Translations under genes and position numbers: made by a program
In this document: positions 1-9,496 of the stretch, piece after piece
How positions within the stretch are numbered: position 1 is the first letter of the stretch
Layout: each line of letters begins with the position of its first letter
Source of the DNA: Rahnella sp. AA
GTDB taxonomy: Bacteria; Pseudomonadota; Gammaproteobacteria; Enterobacterales; Enterobacteriaceae
Length of the DNA stretch: 64,000 bases
Reading direction: 5' to 3'
Assembly (NCBI RefSeq): GCF_002834385.1
Contig: NZ_PITQ01000001.1
Span: forward strand, 930,001-994,000
Notes under the pieces: model-generated
The model's input: the letters and a program-made list of their open reading frames with translations, nothing else
What the model was told of the DNA's origin: nothing
Databases searched by the model: none

Positions 1-789
1 CCATTGGCCTTGCTGAATGGTTCGCAGACACAGTTCGCGGGCGATACCAGTACTGTACTGCTGGAAAACACTGCGCAAAACCGCGATTTGTGGAACAGCG
101 TAGTGAAAGCTGTTGAGCAAAATAAATACAAAATTGCCAGCCGCGATGATGCTAACCAGACTCTGTCTACCGATTTCGTTGACTGGAATCGCGCGGATGA
201 AGATTTCCAGTATCAGGGCCGCTATCAGATCAGCGTGAAACAGCAGAGCTACCAGTTAGCGCTGACCGTGAAAACGCTTGAACTGAAACAGCAGGATAAA
301 GCCGTGACTTCTACTGCGGAAATCCAGCGTTATAATAGCCAGATGATGAACTCCATCACCTCGAGCCTGGACAAAGTGCAGCAGGATACTCAGGCGCGCC
401 TCGACAACCGTCGCGTGGGTGAGATTGACGTCCAGAGCGGTGCCGATGATACCGGTCTGCCGGTGCTGATCGTCCGCGCAACTTACGGCGTTGTTTGGGA
501 TCGCCTGCCGAATGCCCTGGCGAAAGCCGGTATGAAAGTGACTGACAGCAGTCGTCCGCAGGGGACGTTGTCAGTGACTTATAAACCGCTGAACGACGAC
601 GCGTGGCAGACACTGGGTGCGAAAGATCCGGGGCTGACTTCCGGTGATTACAAACTTCAGGTCGGTGACCTCGACAACCGTAGTAGCTTGCAGTTCCTTG
701 ATCCGAAAGGACATGCTCTCAGTCAGTCGCAAAACGATGCGATGGTGGCGGTCATGCAGGCCGCGTTTAGCCAGAGCAGCGCAAAATAA
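1..789 (+). CDS. bamC: BamC, outer membrane assembly lipoprotein (5' end cut off by the window)
   Basis: About 262 C-terminal residues are present. E. coli BamC has 344, so the lipoprotein signal and the unstructured N-terminal lasso that binds BamD lie outside the window. BamC is a lipoprotein subunit of the BAM complex, which folds beta-barrel proteins into the outer membrane. The visible part covers the two helix-grip domains, with the linker near the middle. The first in-window start-like codon (TTG at 4) is not a real start because the frame is open to base 1. The identification also rests on purC following directly, as in E. coli. Confidence 0.93.
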   Translation, partial: PLALLNGSQTQFAGDTSTVLLENTAQNRDLWNSVVKAVEQNKYKIASRDDANQTLSTDFVDWNRADEDFQYQGRYQISVKQQSYQLALTVKTLELKQQDKAVTSTAEIQRYNSQMMNSITSSLDKVQQDTQARLDNRRVGEIDVQSGADDTGLPVLIVRATYGVVWDRLPNALAKAGMKVTDSSRPQGTLSVTYKPLNDDAWQTLGAKDPGLTSGDYKLQVGDLDNRSSLQFLDPKGHALSQSQNDAMVAVMQAAFSQSSAK

Positions 790-793
790 TACC

Positions 794-814
794 AAGGGGC
801 TCCGGCCCCTTTTT
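794..814 (+). terminator. Rho-independent terminator after bamC
   Basis: A 7-bp stem (AAGGGGC / GCCCCTT) with a 4-base loop is followed by a T-run, 4 bp after the bamC stop. It separates bamC from purC. Confidence 0.8.
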
Positions 815-845
815 ACATCTGTTTTTTCCACTGGAGTAAGTAAAG

Positions 846-1559
846 ATGCAAAAGTTAGCTGAGTTGTATCGCGGCAAGGCGAAAACCGTCTACACCACCG
901 AAAACCCGGACCTGTTGGTACTGGAGTTCCGTAACGATACGTCAGCACTGGATGGTCAGCGTATTGAGCAGTTCGACCGTAAAGGGTTGGTTAATAACAA
1001 ATTTAACCATTTCATCATGGCTAAGCTGGAAGAAGCGGGTATTCCTACTCAAATGGAACGCCTGTTGTCTGACACTGAAGTGCTGGTGAAAAAACTGGAT
1101 ATGGTCCCGGTTGAATGCGTTATCCGTAACCGTGCTGCTGGTTCGCTGGTAAAACGTCTGGGCATTGAAGAAGGTCTGGAACTGAACCCGCCATTGTTCG
1201 ATCTGTTCCTGAAAAACGATGCGATGCACGACCCGATGATCAATGAGTCTTACTGCAAGACCTTTGGCTGGGTGAACGAGGAAAACCTCGCACGCATGAA
1301 AGAGCTGAGCTACAAAGCCAACGACGTTCTGAGCAAACTGTTTGACGATGCGGGTCTGATCCTGGTCGATTTCAAACTGGAATTCGGCCTGTTCAAGGGT
1401 GAAGTTGTGCTGGGTGATGAATTCTCACCGGACGGCAGCCGTCTGTGGGATAAAGAAACCCTGAACAAGATGGACAAAGACCGTTACCGCCAGAGCCTGG
1501 GTGGCCTGATCGAAGCGTACGAAGAAGTCGCGCATCGTATCGGTGTCAAACTGGACTAA
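846..1559 (+). CDS. purC: Phosphoribosylaminoimidazole-succinocarboxamide synthase (SAICAR synthase)
   Basis: The product has 237 residues, the same length as E. coli PurC. It opens with the conserved N-terminus ([15 protein letters not shown]) that carries the ATP-binding beta hairpin. It contains the family signatures [12 protein letters not shown] near residues 83-94 and LVDFKLEFG near 170. PurC ligates aspartate to CAIR with ATP to give SAICAR, the eighth step of cytoplasmic purine synthesis. The ATG at 846 follows a GGAGTAAG ribosome-binding site. A terminator separates it from bamC, so it probably has its own promoter or depends on read-through. Confidence 0.97.
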   Translation: MQKLAELYRGKAKTVYTTENPDLLVLEFRNDTSALDGQRIEQFDRKGLVNNKFNHFIMAKLEEAGIPTQMERLLSDTEVLVKKLDMVPVECVIRNRAAGSLVKRLGIEEGLELNPPLFDLFLKNDAMHDPMINESYCKTFGWVNEENLARMKELSYKANDVLSKLFDDAGLILVDFKLEFGLFKGEVVLGDEFSPDGSRLWDKETLNKMDKDRYRQSLGGLIEAYEEVAHRIGVKLD

Positions 1560-1785
1560 CCGACGACTATTTTTTTAGCCGGGGTGCGCAATCGTTTACG
1601 CGGTGCAGACCGGTGTTTAACGGGTGATGAAAATCATCACCCGCTCTTTTCTTTACGTTTTATTTTCTGTTTCCCTCACTGTTTTATTTCATTTAAATAT
1701 TCCTCGCCTAAAATTACGCCCCTTCGCAGATGGTATTAATCGTTTGTGCTGGCTAGTCTTTAAAAAAACAGTCCGGAGGTGGGAT

Positions 1786-2664
1786 ATGCGTTGGCAAGGG
1801 CGTCGCGAAAGCGACAATGTAGAAGACAGACGCGGAGAAGGATCTAACGGCGGGCCGGGAATGGGCGGAGGCGGAATACGCATTCCTGTCCGTGGCAAAA
1901 GCGGCATTGTGATTATTATCGTGGTGCTGGTGGCGGGTTATTACGGCATCGATCTGACGCCGCTGATTGACGGCGGTCAGTCCGGCGACATACAGCGGCA
2001 GACGCAATCGCAATCCATCAGCCCGAAAGATGACGAGCAGGCAAAATTCACGTCCGTGATCCTCGCGTCAACAGAAGACACCTGGAAAGCCATTTTTCAG
2101 AAAGAGGGAATGACCTACCGCGAGCCGAAACTGGTGATGTACCGCGGCGCAACCCGAACCGGCTGTGGCACAGGTCAGTCGGTCATGGGGCCATTTTATT
2201 GCCCGGCTGACAGCACCGTTTACATTGATCTGTCCTTCTATCAGGATTTGCAGAATAAACTCGGCGCGGGCGGCGATTTTGCGCAGGGTTATGTGATTGC
2301 ACACGAAGTCGGCCATCATGTGCAAAATCTGCTGGGCACAGAGCGTAAAGTCCGGCAGTTGCAGCAGGGCGCTTCGCAAACTGTGGTGAATCAGCTTTCC
2401 GTAAAAATGGAACTTCAGGCCGACTGTTATGCCGGTGTCTGGGGCCACGCGATGCAGCAGCAAAACGTTCTTGAACAAGGCGATTTAAAAGAAGCGCTGG
2501 ATGCCGCGCAGGCCATCGGCGATGACCGTTTGCAACAGCAAAGTCAGGGGCGCGTGGTGCCAGACAGCTTTACGCACGGCACGTCCCAACAGCGCTATAC
2601 CTGGTTTAAACGTGGGTTCGACACCGGTAATCCTGACCAGTGCAATACCTTCGCCAGCCGCTGA
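1786..2664 (+). CDS. ypfJ: YpfJ-family neutral zinc metallopeptidase, membrane anchored
   Basis: The frame is open from 1624, but the ATG at 1786 is preceded by GGAGGT and starts the conserved [10 protein letters not shown]-terminus, so 292 residues are expected. The N-terminal 35 residues are charged and glycine rich. One membrane segment follows at about residues 40-60. The catalytic part contains HEVGHH near residue 173, the HExxH zinc motif, with a downstream ELQADCYAG segment likely to supply the third ligand. The family is annotated as neutral zinc metallopeptidase; its substrate is not known. Position after purC is the same as in E. coli. Confidence 0.9.
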   Translation: MRWQGRRESDNVEDRRGEGSNGGPGMGGGGIRIPVRGKSGIVIIIVVLVAGYYGIDLTPLIDGGQSGDIQRQTQSQSISPKDDEQAKFTSVILASTEDTWKAIFQKEGMTYREPKLVMYRGATRTGCGTGQSVMGPFYCPADSTVYIDLSFYQDLQNKLGAGGDFAQGYVIAHEVGHHVQNLLGTERKVRQLQQGASQTVVNQLSVKMELQADCYAGVWGHAMQQQNVLEQGDLKEALDAAQAIGDDRLQQQSQGRVVPDSFTHGTSQQRYTWFKRGFDTGNPDQCNTFASR

Positions 2665-2778
2665 TTAGATGAGAATAAGCTCTGGTCTGCCAGTAAAAAC
2701 TGTTCAATAATCAATGTCCGACTCTGAGAGGCTCGCTGAGCCTCTCTTTCATCTGCATGTTGAACCGCTGGGAACGCC

Positions 2779-3231
2779 ATGGCTTTTCTCGATCCAACCC
2801 TTTTAATTCTGCTTGTTTTTGCCGGTCTCGGAATTATCAGTCACAACAGTGCCGTCACTATCGCAATGTTTTTCCTCCTGACTGTGCGCATTACACCGCT
2901 CAACAATTTCTTTCCGTGGATTGAAAAATACGGCCTTACCATCGGTATTATTATTTTAACCATCGGCGTGATGGCGCCGATTGCCAGCGGCAAGATCAGC
3001 GCCAGTACGGTGGTGCACTCTTTCTTCCACTGGAAATCCATTCTGGCGATTCTGGTAGGTGTGCTGGTGTCATGGCTGGGCGGGCGCGGTTTAACGCTGA
3101 TGGGTAGCCAGCCGCATCTGGTGGCGGGCCTGCTGGTTGGCACGGTGCTGGGCGTGGCGATGTTTAAAGGCGTACCGGTCGGACCGCTGATTGCGGCAGG
3201 CCTGCTGTCGATGCTGGTGGGAAAAACCTGA
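2779..3231 (+). CDS. yeaL: YeaL-family (DUF441) inner membrane protein
   Basis: This 150-residue, very hydrophobic protein has about four membrane segments. Conserved blocks include [47 protein letters not shown] and a C-terminal [19 protein letters not shown], matching E. coli YeaL (148 residues) almost throughout. No biochemical function is established for the family. It lies 10 bp before tmcA, so the two are probably cotranscribed. In E. coli yeaL is elsewhere on the chromosome. Confidence 0.9.
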   Translation: MAFLDPTLLILLVFAGLGIISHNSAVTIAMFFLLTVRITPLNNFFPWIEKYGLTIGIIILTIGVMAPIASGKISASTVVHSFFHWKSILAILVGVLVSWLGGRGLTLMGSQPHLVAGLLVGTVLGVAMFKGVPVGPLIAAGLLSMLVGKT

Positions 3232-3241
3232 GCGGTAACCC

Positions 3242-5275
3242 ATGGATATTACGCTAAAAAATACCCTGCAACGGCAGATGCTTGAACAAGGCGTTCGTCG
3301 TCTGCTGGTTTTCAGCGGCGAGGCCACGTGGTGTGCCGCACAGGCGGAGCAGTTCGCGCAAGGGCAACCTGGCGACTGGGTGTGGGTCGGCGGGAATTCC
3401 CCGGCAGGCGCGCAGTCTGTGACTTTTTCTGCAGTACACATGTTGCTGGGGCAGGAAAAACTGCACGGCGTATTCGACGCGCGAACCGGGCTGAATGCCG
3501 ACGCGCTGGCGGTGTTTTCCGGCATTCTGAAAGCGGGAAGCTGGCTGATTTTACTGGTGCCTGAATGGGATGACTGGCCGCAGCGTCCTGATGCCGACAG
3601 TCTGCGCTGGAGCGAACAGCCGCAGGCGATCCCGGCTCCGCGTTTTATCCAACGCTTTCAGACTTTATTGCAAAGCCTTCCTGAAATTTCTGTATGTCGC
3701 CAGAATGCGGCTTTAGCCATTCAACCTTTATCGCCCGCCGTTCCGTGGACGCCCCCGGACGGCCAGCCAACGCCTCAGCAACACCTGATTTTACAACAGC
3801 TGATGAACGCGGACTCCGGCGTCTGGGTGCTGACGGCGCCGCGTGGTCGAGGGAAATCAACGCTGGCGGGAATGTTGACGAAACAGTGGCCGGGCACCTG
3901 CTGGATAACCGCACCGGGCAAATCTTCTGCAAACCAAATTCTCAGTCATCTGCCGGAGTCAGCCCGTTTTATCGCGCCGGATGCCTTGCTCGCATTATGT
4001 GACGCCGGGCCGGTGACGGACGCCGACTGGCTGATAATCGATGAAGCGGCGGCGATCCCCGCACCGATGCTGTCGGCGCTGATTGCGTCGTTTCCTCGTG
4101 TTTTACTTTCCACCACGGTTCAGGGCTATGAAGGCACTGGCCGCGGTTTTCTGCTCAAATTCTGCGCCTCGCTGCCGCACTGGCATGATTTGCGTCTGAC
4201 CGAACCGGTCCGCTGGTCCGCAGGCGATTTGCTGGAGCCGTTCATCAGCGAGTTATTGCTGTTTTCGGAAGAAATTCCCGCCGGAGATACCACGACAGGA
4301 ATGTCCGAAATATTCTCCATCGATGCCGGCGACTGGCTGCGTGAACCTGCGCTTTTACAGCAGTTTTACGGTTTACTGACCAGCGCGCATTACCGCACCT
4401 CGCCGCTGGATTTACGCCGCCTGCTCGATGCTCCGGGCATGATTTTCAGTGCCGCGCGGCAGAAAAACACGCTGACCGGTGCGCTGTGGCTGGTGGAAGA
4501 GGGCGGGCTGAGTGCGGAACTGGCGCATGAAGTCTGGGCCGGAAGGCGGCGTCCGCGCGGGAATCTGGTCGCACAATCTCTTGCCGCGCACGCCGGTTTC
4601 CCGCAGGCAGCGGTTTTGCGTTCGCGTCGCATCAGCCGTATTGCTGTTCATCCGGCGTTCCGGCGTCTGGGCATCGCCCGGGCGCTGTTGTTGGCACAAA
4701 AACAAAGTGTGCAGGATGCGGGGCTGGATTTTTTGTCCGTGAGCTTTGGTTATACGCAAGAGCTTGCCGCATTGTGGCAGCAGGCCGGTTTCCGTCTGGT
4801 GCGCGTGAGTACGCAGAAAGAAGCGAGCAGCGGATGTTATGCCGCTATGGCGCTGTTACCGTTAAGCCGTGCCGGAAAGGCGTTGACGGATGCCGCAGAG
4901 TCGCAGCTCAACCGTGACTGGCGCTGGCTGGCACCTCAGGTGGAGCTGACGTTGAATTTGGCCGACAGCCCCCAGCCTGATGAGCCTGACTGGCGTGAGC
5001 TCGCAGGATTTGCTTTTGCGCACCGCCCGCTGGAAAGCAGTTTACCTGCGTTAAATCGCCTGTTGCTGAGAAGTACTTTGCCTCTTCCTGCGCTGCGGGC
5101 TTCCCTGCAACAGGGGAAAAGTACGGCTGAAATTGTGCAAACGCTGGGGCTTTCAGGCCAGAAAGAATTGCTCGTACGCTGGCGTCAGGAAACACGGCTG
5201 GCGATGGAAAAAGCTGACGCAGCCGCCTGCGAACGCTGGCAACAGTTTGTCATCAGCCCGTATTCTGATGAATAA
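3242..5275 (+). CDS. tmcA: tRNA(Met) cytidine acetyltransferase TmcA
   Basis: TmcA uses ATP/GTP hydrolysis and acetyl-CoA to make N4-acetylcytidine at the wobble base of elongator tRNA-Met, which prevents misreading of isoleucine codons. The 677-residue product (E. coli 671) has an N-terminal domain of unknown role and a helicase-like module with a P-loop (TAPRGRGKST near residue 200) and a DEAA Walker B near 265. A GNAT acetyltransferase domain follows, with acetyl-CoA motif RRLGIARALL near 480, then a C-terminal RNA-binding tail. The gene keeps its E. coli position between ypfJ and ypfH. Confidence 0.96.
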   Translation: MDITLKNTLQRQMLEQGVRRLLVFSGEATWCAAQAEQFAQGQPGDWVWVGGNSPAGAQSVTFSAVHMLLGQEKLHGVFDARTGLNADALAVFSGILKAGSWLILLVPEWDDWPQRPDADSLRWSEQPQAIPAPRFIQRFQTLLQSLPEISVCRQNAALAIQPLSPAVPWTPPDGQPTPQQHLILQQLMNADSGVWVLTAPRGRGKSTLAGMLTKQWPGTCWITAPGKSSANQILSHLPESARFIAPDALLALCDAGPVTDADWLIIDEAAAIPAPMLSALIASFPRVLLSTTVQGYEGTGRGFLLKFCASLPHWHDLRLTEPVRWSAGDLLEPFISELLLFSEEIPAGDTTTGMSEIFSIDAGDWLREPALLQQFYGLLTSAHYRTSPLDLRRLLDAPGMIFSAARQKNTLTGALWLVEEGGLSAELAHEVWAGRRRPRGNLVAQSLAAHAGFPQAAVLRSRRISRIAVHPAFRRLGIARALLLAQKQSVQDAGLDFLSVSFGYTQELAALWQQAGFRLVRVSTQKEASSGCYAAMALLPLSRAGKALTDAAESQLNRDWRWLAPQVELTLNLADSPQPDEPDWRELAGFAFAHRPLESSLPALNRLLLRSTLPLPALRASLQQGKSTAEIVQTLGLSGQKELLVRWRQETRLAMEKADAAACERWQQFVISPYSDE

Positions 5276-5383
5276 GCAGGCCGTTTCATTGCAAAAAATG
5301 GAAAGACTCGTTCAATAAAACCCGATTTCACTGACCGGCGGCCAGCGTATAGTGAAGGTATTAACCTAAAACGGGAGAAAACA

Positions 5384-6034
5384 ATGAGCTCAGAACAGAT
5401 CATCGTGCAACAGCCGGAAGAACGTGCTAACCAGCTGATTTTATTATTTCATGGTGTGGGTGATAACCCGATTTCCATGGGCGAAATCGGTAAGTTTTTC
5501 GCGACTTCATTTCCGCAGGCGCAGGTGATCAGCGTCGGCAGCCCGGATATTTGTGATTTTGGCCGTGGCTTCCAGTGGTTCTCTGTGCAAGGTGTTACGG
5601 AGCAAAACCGCCAGCCGCGCGTTGATGCTGCGATGCCTGTATTTATCGAAATTATTCGTGACTGGCAGCAGAAAACCGGTGTGACGCCGGAACAGACTAC
5701 ATTGGTCGGCTTCTCTCAGGGAACGATTATGGCGCTGGAATCGACCAAAGTGGAAGAGCATCTGGCTTCACGCATTATTGCGTTTAGCGGGCGTTTCTCT
5801 AATCTGCCGGAAAAACCGATTGCCGCAGGCACGGTGGTGCATTTCATCCACGGCGAGCAGGATCCGGTGATCAACCCGTTCCAGTCGAAAAGCGCGGCAG
5901 AACGCCTGAAATCGTTAGGCAATGAATGCACGCTGAATCTTCAGCCGGGTATGGGGCACGGGCTGGATTCACATATGATCAACACCGCGATTGCCCATCT
6001 GCAAAATTACGAGCCTAAATCGCATCAGCACTGA
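5384..6034 (+). CDS. ypfH: YpfH alpha/beta-hydrolase esterase
   Basis: The 216-residue product belongs to the carboxylesterase/phospholipase (YpfH) family of soluble serine hydrolases. Visible features are an N-terminal LLFHGVGDNP strand and oxyanion segment, the nucleophile elbow GFSQG near residue 110, an acid region HGEQDPVI near 160, and a catalytic histidine in GMGHGLDSH near 195. The natural substrate is unknown; the E. coli enzyme acts on short-chain esters. The ATG at 5384 follows GGGAGAAA. The gene ends at a strong terminator facing the convergent aminotransferase gene. Confidence 0.9.
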   Translation: MSSEQIIVQQPEERANQLILLFHGVGDNPISMGEIGKFFATSFPQAQVISVGSPDICDFGRGFQWFSVQGVTEQNRQPRVDAAMPVFIEIIRDWQQKTGVTPEQTTLVGFSQGTIMALESTKVEEHLASRIIAFSGRFSNLPEKPIAAGTVVHFIHGEQDPVINPFQSKSAAERLKSLGNECTLNLQPGMGHGLDSHMINTAIAHLQNYEPKSHQH

Positions 6035-6052
6035 TTTTCCCCTGATTTCATA

Positions 6053-6090
6053 AAAAACGCCTCCGCCGGATAACCCGCGGAGGCGTTTTT
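6053..6090. terminator. Bidirectional terminator between ypfH and the serC-like gene
   Basis: The stem AAAAACGCCTCCGC / GCGGAGGCGTTTTT is perfect and carries an A-run on one side and a T-run on the other. It therefore works for both convergent genes. Confidence 0.88.
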
Positions 6091-6106
6091 GTCGCTGTCA
6101 GGAGGA

Positions 6107-7207
6107 TTATTTACGGTTTTTGCGCATGAAATCATCCATGAAGTTGGTCAGTTTCTCCGCGGCAGGCAGTGACAGTGCATTATAGATAGAGGCACGGATC
6201 CCCCCGATGGCGCGATGACCGGCCAGGCCAGAGAAACCTGCTTCATGGCTTTCCGACAGGAATTTTTTAACCAGTGTTTCATCCGGCAGTTTAAATGCCA
6301 CGTTCATCTGTGAACGGTCTGCGACACTGCTCCAGCCATTGTAGAAACCGTCACTGTTATCGAGCATGGCGTACAGCAATTCGGCTTTATGGCGGTTGGT
6401 TTGCGCCATGTTTTCCAGGCCCCCCACGTCGTTGAGCAGCCAGCGGGTGACCAGCAGAACCACGTAAATTGCAAACACCGGCGGCGTATTCAGATTGGAA
6501 TGGGATTCCACCTGGCGGCGGTAATTCAGGAACGATGGCAATTCTTCAGACGACGCTTTCACCACGGTGTCATGCACCAGCACGATAGTGACGCCTGCCG
6601 GGCCAATGTTTTTCTGAGCATGCGCGTAAATCACTGAGAATTTATTGGCATCGCAAGGCTTTGACAGGAAATCTGAGGACATATCGCAAACACGCGGGAC
6701 GTCGTCGCGACCCAGGATACGCTGGAACTGCAACCCTTCAACGGTTTCGTTCGAGACGTAATGCAGATACGGTGCGTCCGGCGAAAACTCCAGTTCGTCA
6801 TCCGCAGGCAGACGGTTAAAACCACAAGACTCACCGCTCCACAGTACTTTAACCGGGCCTTCACGACGCGCCTCGGTCACCACTTTGCTGCTCCAGTAGC
6901 CGGTATCGAGGTATTCAGCCGCATGCTTCTGGCCGCGAAGCAGCGTCATTGGCACCATCGAGAACTGCTGAGTCGCGCCCCCCTGCAGGAACAGGATGTG
7001 AAAATCTTTCGATAATCCCAGCAAAGTACGGATATTGTTTTCGGTTTCTTCAACAATCGCGGCAAACCAGTCAGAGCGATGGCTGATGCCGAGAATGGAC
7101 AGCCCGACCTCCGGCACTTCTTTAATTGCGGCTTCAACCTGTGCGAGAACCGTTTCCGGTAATGCCCCCGGACCACCTGAGAAATTCAGAGCGTTGCGTG
7201 AAATCAT
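6107..7207 (-). CDS. SerC-type phosphoserine aminotransferase homologue (probable paralogue)
   Basis: The 366-residue product is a class V, PLP-dependent aminotransferase of the SerC family (E. coli SerC 362). The PLP lysine is in AQKNIGPAG. Residues that bind cofactor and the substrate phosphate in SerC are kept: ISHRS near 43, GYWSSK near 103, NETVEG near 153, HSNLNTPP near 237, and the C-terminal GHRAIGGIRAS. Substrates with a phosphate therefore remain likely. The sequence departs from enterobacterial SerC at many other places, and the gene is not next to aroA as serC normally is. It starts 2 bp after the stop of the ATP-grasp gene, so translation is probably coupled. Whether a separate canonical serC exists cannot be seen here. 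Confidence 0.85.
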   Translation of the reverse strand: MISRNALNFSGGPGALPETVLAQVEAAIKEVPEVGLSILGISHRSDWFAAIVEETENNIRTLLGLSKDFHILFLQGGATQQFSMVPMTLLRGQKHAAEYLDTGYWSSKVVTEARREGPVKVLWSGESCGFNRLPADDELEFSPDAPYLHYVSNETVEGLQFQRILGRDDVPRVCDMSSDFLSKPCDANKFSVIYAHAQKNIGPAGVTIVLVHDTVVKASSEELPSFLNYRRQVESHSNLNTPPVFAIYVVLLVTRWLLNDVGGLENMAQTNRHKAELLYAMLDNSDGFYNGWSSVADRSQMNVAFKLPDETLVKKFLSESHEAGFSGLAGHRAIGGIRASIYNALSLPAAEKLTNFMDDFMRKNRK

Positions 7208-7209
7208 GT

Positions 7210-8490
7210 TTATTCTTGTCCTGTTAGCGCATCAGCAGATGTATCGGTGTGCGCAAAGGCACGGGATAAAAGCAAATTGCGGCATGCTGTTTTAACTTTA
7301 TTCATATGAATTTGTTTGTGCGGGAACATCACTTCCAGGTCCATGGCATGGACAACCATTGCCGGATCAATTTCAAATACCAGCAGCGTGCCTTCCGGCG
7401 TTTCACTACAATCGATACCCAGATAATCGAGCTGCGTGGTTTCGTAAATGGCCTTCAGCGCCTGTTGATGGCGGGCCGCAAATTCTTCGAAATGGTTCAG
7501 GAAATCAGCTTCTTCTTCGCGCTTCTTCTGGTCTTCGTACATGAAAGCATTGACGTAATGCACCATCCAGTGCGACGAAATTGCCATATGGCAGGCATAG
7601 GGCACACCGCTGATCAGTGAAATCCGGTACTTGCGAAACTGACCATCTTCGTTGCTGTAATCGATAAATTTTGACAGGAAATAGTCTTCGACCTGGACGC
7701 GAGCCAGATACCCGGCCAGTTCATCCTGGCGGGCGATTTTTTCCAGACCGTGGCCACCATGCGAACCCGCAGGGCGCAGGATCACCGGGAAGTGAGTGTC
7801 CGGCAGCGTCTCGCTAAGCACGGTTGTTCCGTCCGCGATGGCCGACAGCGTGGAAAATGTGACCGGATGTGCCTGCGCAATGGTCAACCCCGGTTTGTTC
7901 TGCAACAATTTGCTGGCCGTATGGCGTTCAGAGTTTGGGATATGCTGTGGCGCATTGATGACCGGCACTGGCCACTGATTCGTGATGCTTTCAAGTTGCT
8001 GTAGCAGGAACAGGTTTTCGGTGGTTGCGCTGATGCCAACCATCAGTAAATCGTGTTCAGGGATCGGCGCTTCGAAGGGCGCTTGTGGCGTAATGTAGTA
8101 ATAAATCAGCTCGATATCGCTGTTTTCCAGCAGGCAATCGAGAGGCACATTGGCAGAGAGCGTGCCAGGTACCATCAGCATCAGTAAACGTAATTTTGCC
8201 GGGTGCCGCGCGGCTCTGAGGGTATAAACCTGTTGCATCGCCAGTGCCTGTTCCTGAATAGTCAGGCCCAGTTCAGTGCGTTGCAGGCACAGCATGACGG
8301 TGGACAGATTCATCCACAATACTGCGTCATCAGGAGTTTGTTGAGCGCGCGCGACCAGCTCTTGTGCTATCTGAGTGCATTCATCGCCCGCAATACTCAT
8401 GCGTAAAAATGGCGCCAGCCCGAGAAACTGTGTTGCATCAAAAGGCTCAGACGCAGCCTGATCGGGGTGGGGAATATGTAATGTTTGCAA
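7210..8490 (-). CDS. TPR/ATP-grasp ligase-like protein of unknown substrate
   Basis: This protein has 426 residues from a TTG start at 8490, which has GGAGAG upstream; no in-frame ATG occurs before residue 30. Residues 30-110 look like short helical repeats of TPR type (AQELVARAQQTPDDAVLWMNL). The central part resembles an ATP-grasp N-domain. The C-terminal half shows an ATP-grasp core: PVILRPAGSHGGHGLEK near 240 and a terminal LGIDCSETPEG...FEIDP block. The usual lysine of the first motif is replaced by arginine, and the usual ExN by EID. ATP-grasp enzymes join a carboxylate to an amine or thiol using ATP; the partners here are unknown. It heads a two-gene unit with the SerC-like gene. Confidence 0.75.
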   Translation of the reverse strand: MQTLHIPHPDQAASEPFDATQFLGLAPFLRMSIAGDECTQIAQELVARAQQTPDDAVLWMNLSTVMLCLQRTELGLTIQEQALAMQQVYTLRAARHPAKLRLLMLMVPGTLSANVPLDCLLENSDIELIYYYITPQAPFEAPIPEHDLLMVGISATTENLFLLQQLESITNQWPVPVINAPQHIPNSERHTASKLLQNKPGLTIAQAHPVTFSTLSAIADGTTVLSETLPDTHFPVILRPAGSHGGHGLEKIARQDELAGYLARVQVEDYFLSKFIDYSNEDGQFRKYRISLISGVPYACHMAISSHWMVHYVNAFMYEDQKKREEEADFLNHFEEFAARHQQALKAIYETTQLDYLGIDCSETPEGTLLVFEIDPAMVVHAMDLEVMFPHKQIHMNKVKTACRNLLLSRAFAHTDTSADALTGQE

Positions 8491-8620
8491 TGGACTTGTT
8501 CTCTCCGTGCATCGGTTTCACGTCGCATGATATCGGGCAGGGAGAAAGTCAATCGGCGGAGAATCGCTACAATTTCCGCCGACTAATATTGATTAGATCT
8601 TTTGGCAGGGCAGTCTGGCG

Positions 8621-8806
8621 CTACTTTTTCTTCGGCCAGTCATCATCTTCATCCCATTCTGCATTATTATCGCGATGCGGTGGGATCTCCGGTTTATCTT
8701 TCAGATATTTTTTCACATCCACGCGGTTCAGCTCTTTGATGCCACTGATGAACATACCAACCAGAATGATCAGAACGATCCACCAGTAATCTTTAATCCA
8801 CTCCAT
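8621..8806 (-). CDS. ypfN: YpfN small membrane protein (UPF0370)
   Basis: A 61-residue protein with one N-terminal membrane helix ([20 protein letters not shown], residues 7-26). A charged cytoplasmic tail ends in [11 protein letters not shown]. Length, layout and position between ypfH and dapE match E. coli YpfN (66 residues). Function is unknown. The ATG at 8806 is preceded by AAGGAG. Confidence 0.92.
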   Translation of the reverse strand: MEWIKDYWWIVLIILVGMFISGIKELNRVDVKKYLKDKPEIPPHRDNNAEWDEDDDWPKKK

Positions 8807-8821
8807 GGCGTGCTCCTTAAT

Positions 8822-9496
8822 TTATGTAGGGTTTAGGGCGATAAAACGCGGAAAAATTGTCGCTATCTCACTGATGACCCAGTCAGAGCCGGCGATATCC
8901 TGGCCCTGCCACGCGCTGATAAGCACTTCCGGCGTCAGCTGTGATTCGCACTGCTGTGCCAGAGGGCGATAACTCAGGTGCCAGGGTTCAACGGCAACGC
9001 CGCCACGATCCTGCGCAAAAGGCCGGTAAAAGCCAAACGTTTCCATGTGCGCCGACATCCAGAGGTTCAGCGGATGAAAATAGCCGTTTTCCTCGTATTC
9101 CCACGGCTCCAGTTGCAGCGTCCGGCCTTCCGGCAGCAGAGACGGGTCGTAAACATCCAGATCGCTGCCCCAGTGGTGGCGGCTTGCGCCCGGCAGTGCC
9201 GACCAGCGCAGGATCAGTTCACAACGTTCAGCGGCAGACAACGTGCTGATGTCCACCGGCTGGCTGTTCTTATCTAATACTGGTCGCTCGCCGCGAAATT
9301 TGCCATTCCAGATGGCCTGCTGGCGACTGAAATCACGAAAAGTACTGGCGGGCTGCAAATTAAACCCGGCCTGCGCCGCTGCTTTTTGCATTTCTGCAAA
9401 GGCACCGGCGGCGGCTTTTTGTAACCGGTGCGGGCCTTCGCCCAATGTGACCAGATGCGCGTCTGAGCGGCCGGTCAGCATTTCGTGGCTGATCAT
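8822..9496 (-). CDS. M15-family (VanY-like) D-alanyl-D-alanine carboxypeptidase
   Basis: The 224-residue product carries both zinc-binding motifs of the M15B peptidases: [10 protein letters not shown] (SxHxxGxxxD type) near residue 112 and VEPWH near 180. These enzymes trim D-Ala-D-Ala ends of peptidoglycan precursors or related peptides. No signal peptide is visible. The frame continues upstream to 9565, but ATG at 9496 makes an ATGA overlap with the dapE stop, which is the likely start. Overlap with dapE suggests coupled translation. Both genes deal with diaminopimelate- and D-Ala-containing cell-wall intermediates. Confidence 0.85.
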   Translation of the reverse strand: MISHEMLTGRSDAHLVTLGEGPHRLQKAAAGAFAEMQKAAAQAGFNLQPASTFRDFSRQQAIWNGKFRGERPVLDKNSQPVDISTLSAAERCELILRWSALPGASRHHWGSDLDVYDPSLLPEGRTLQLEPWEYEENGYFHPLNLWMSAHMETFGFYRPFAQDRGGVAVEPWHLSYRPLAQQCESQLTPEVLISAWQGQDIAGSDWVISEIATIFPRFIALNPT

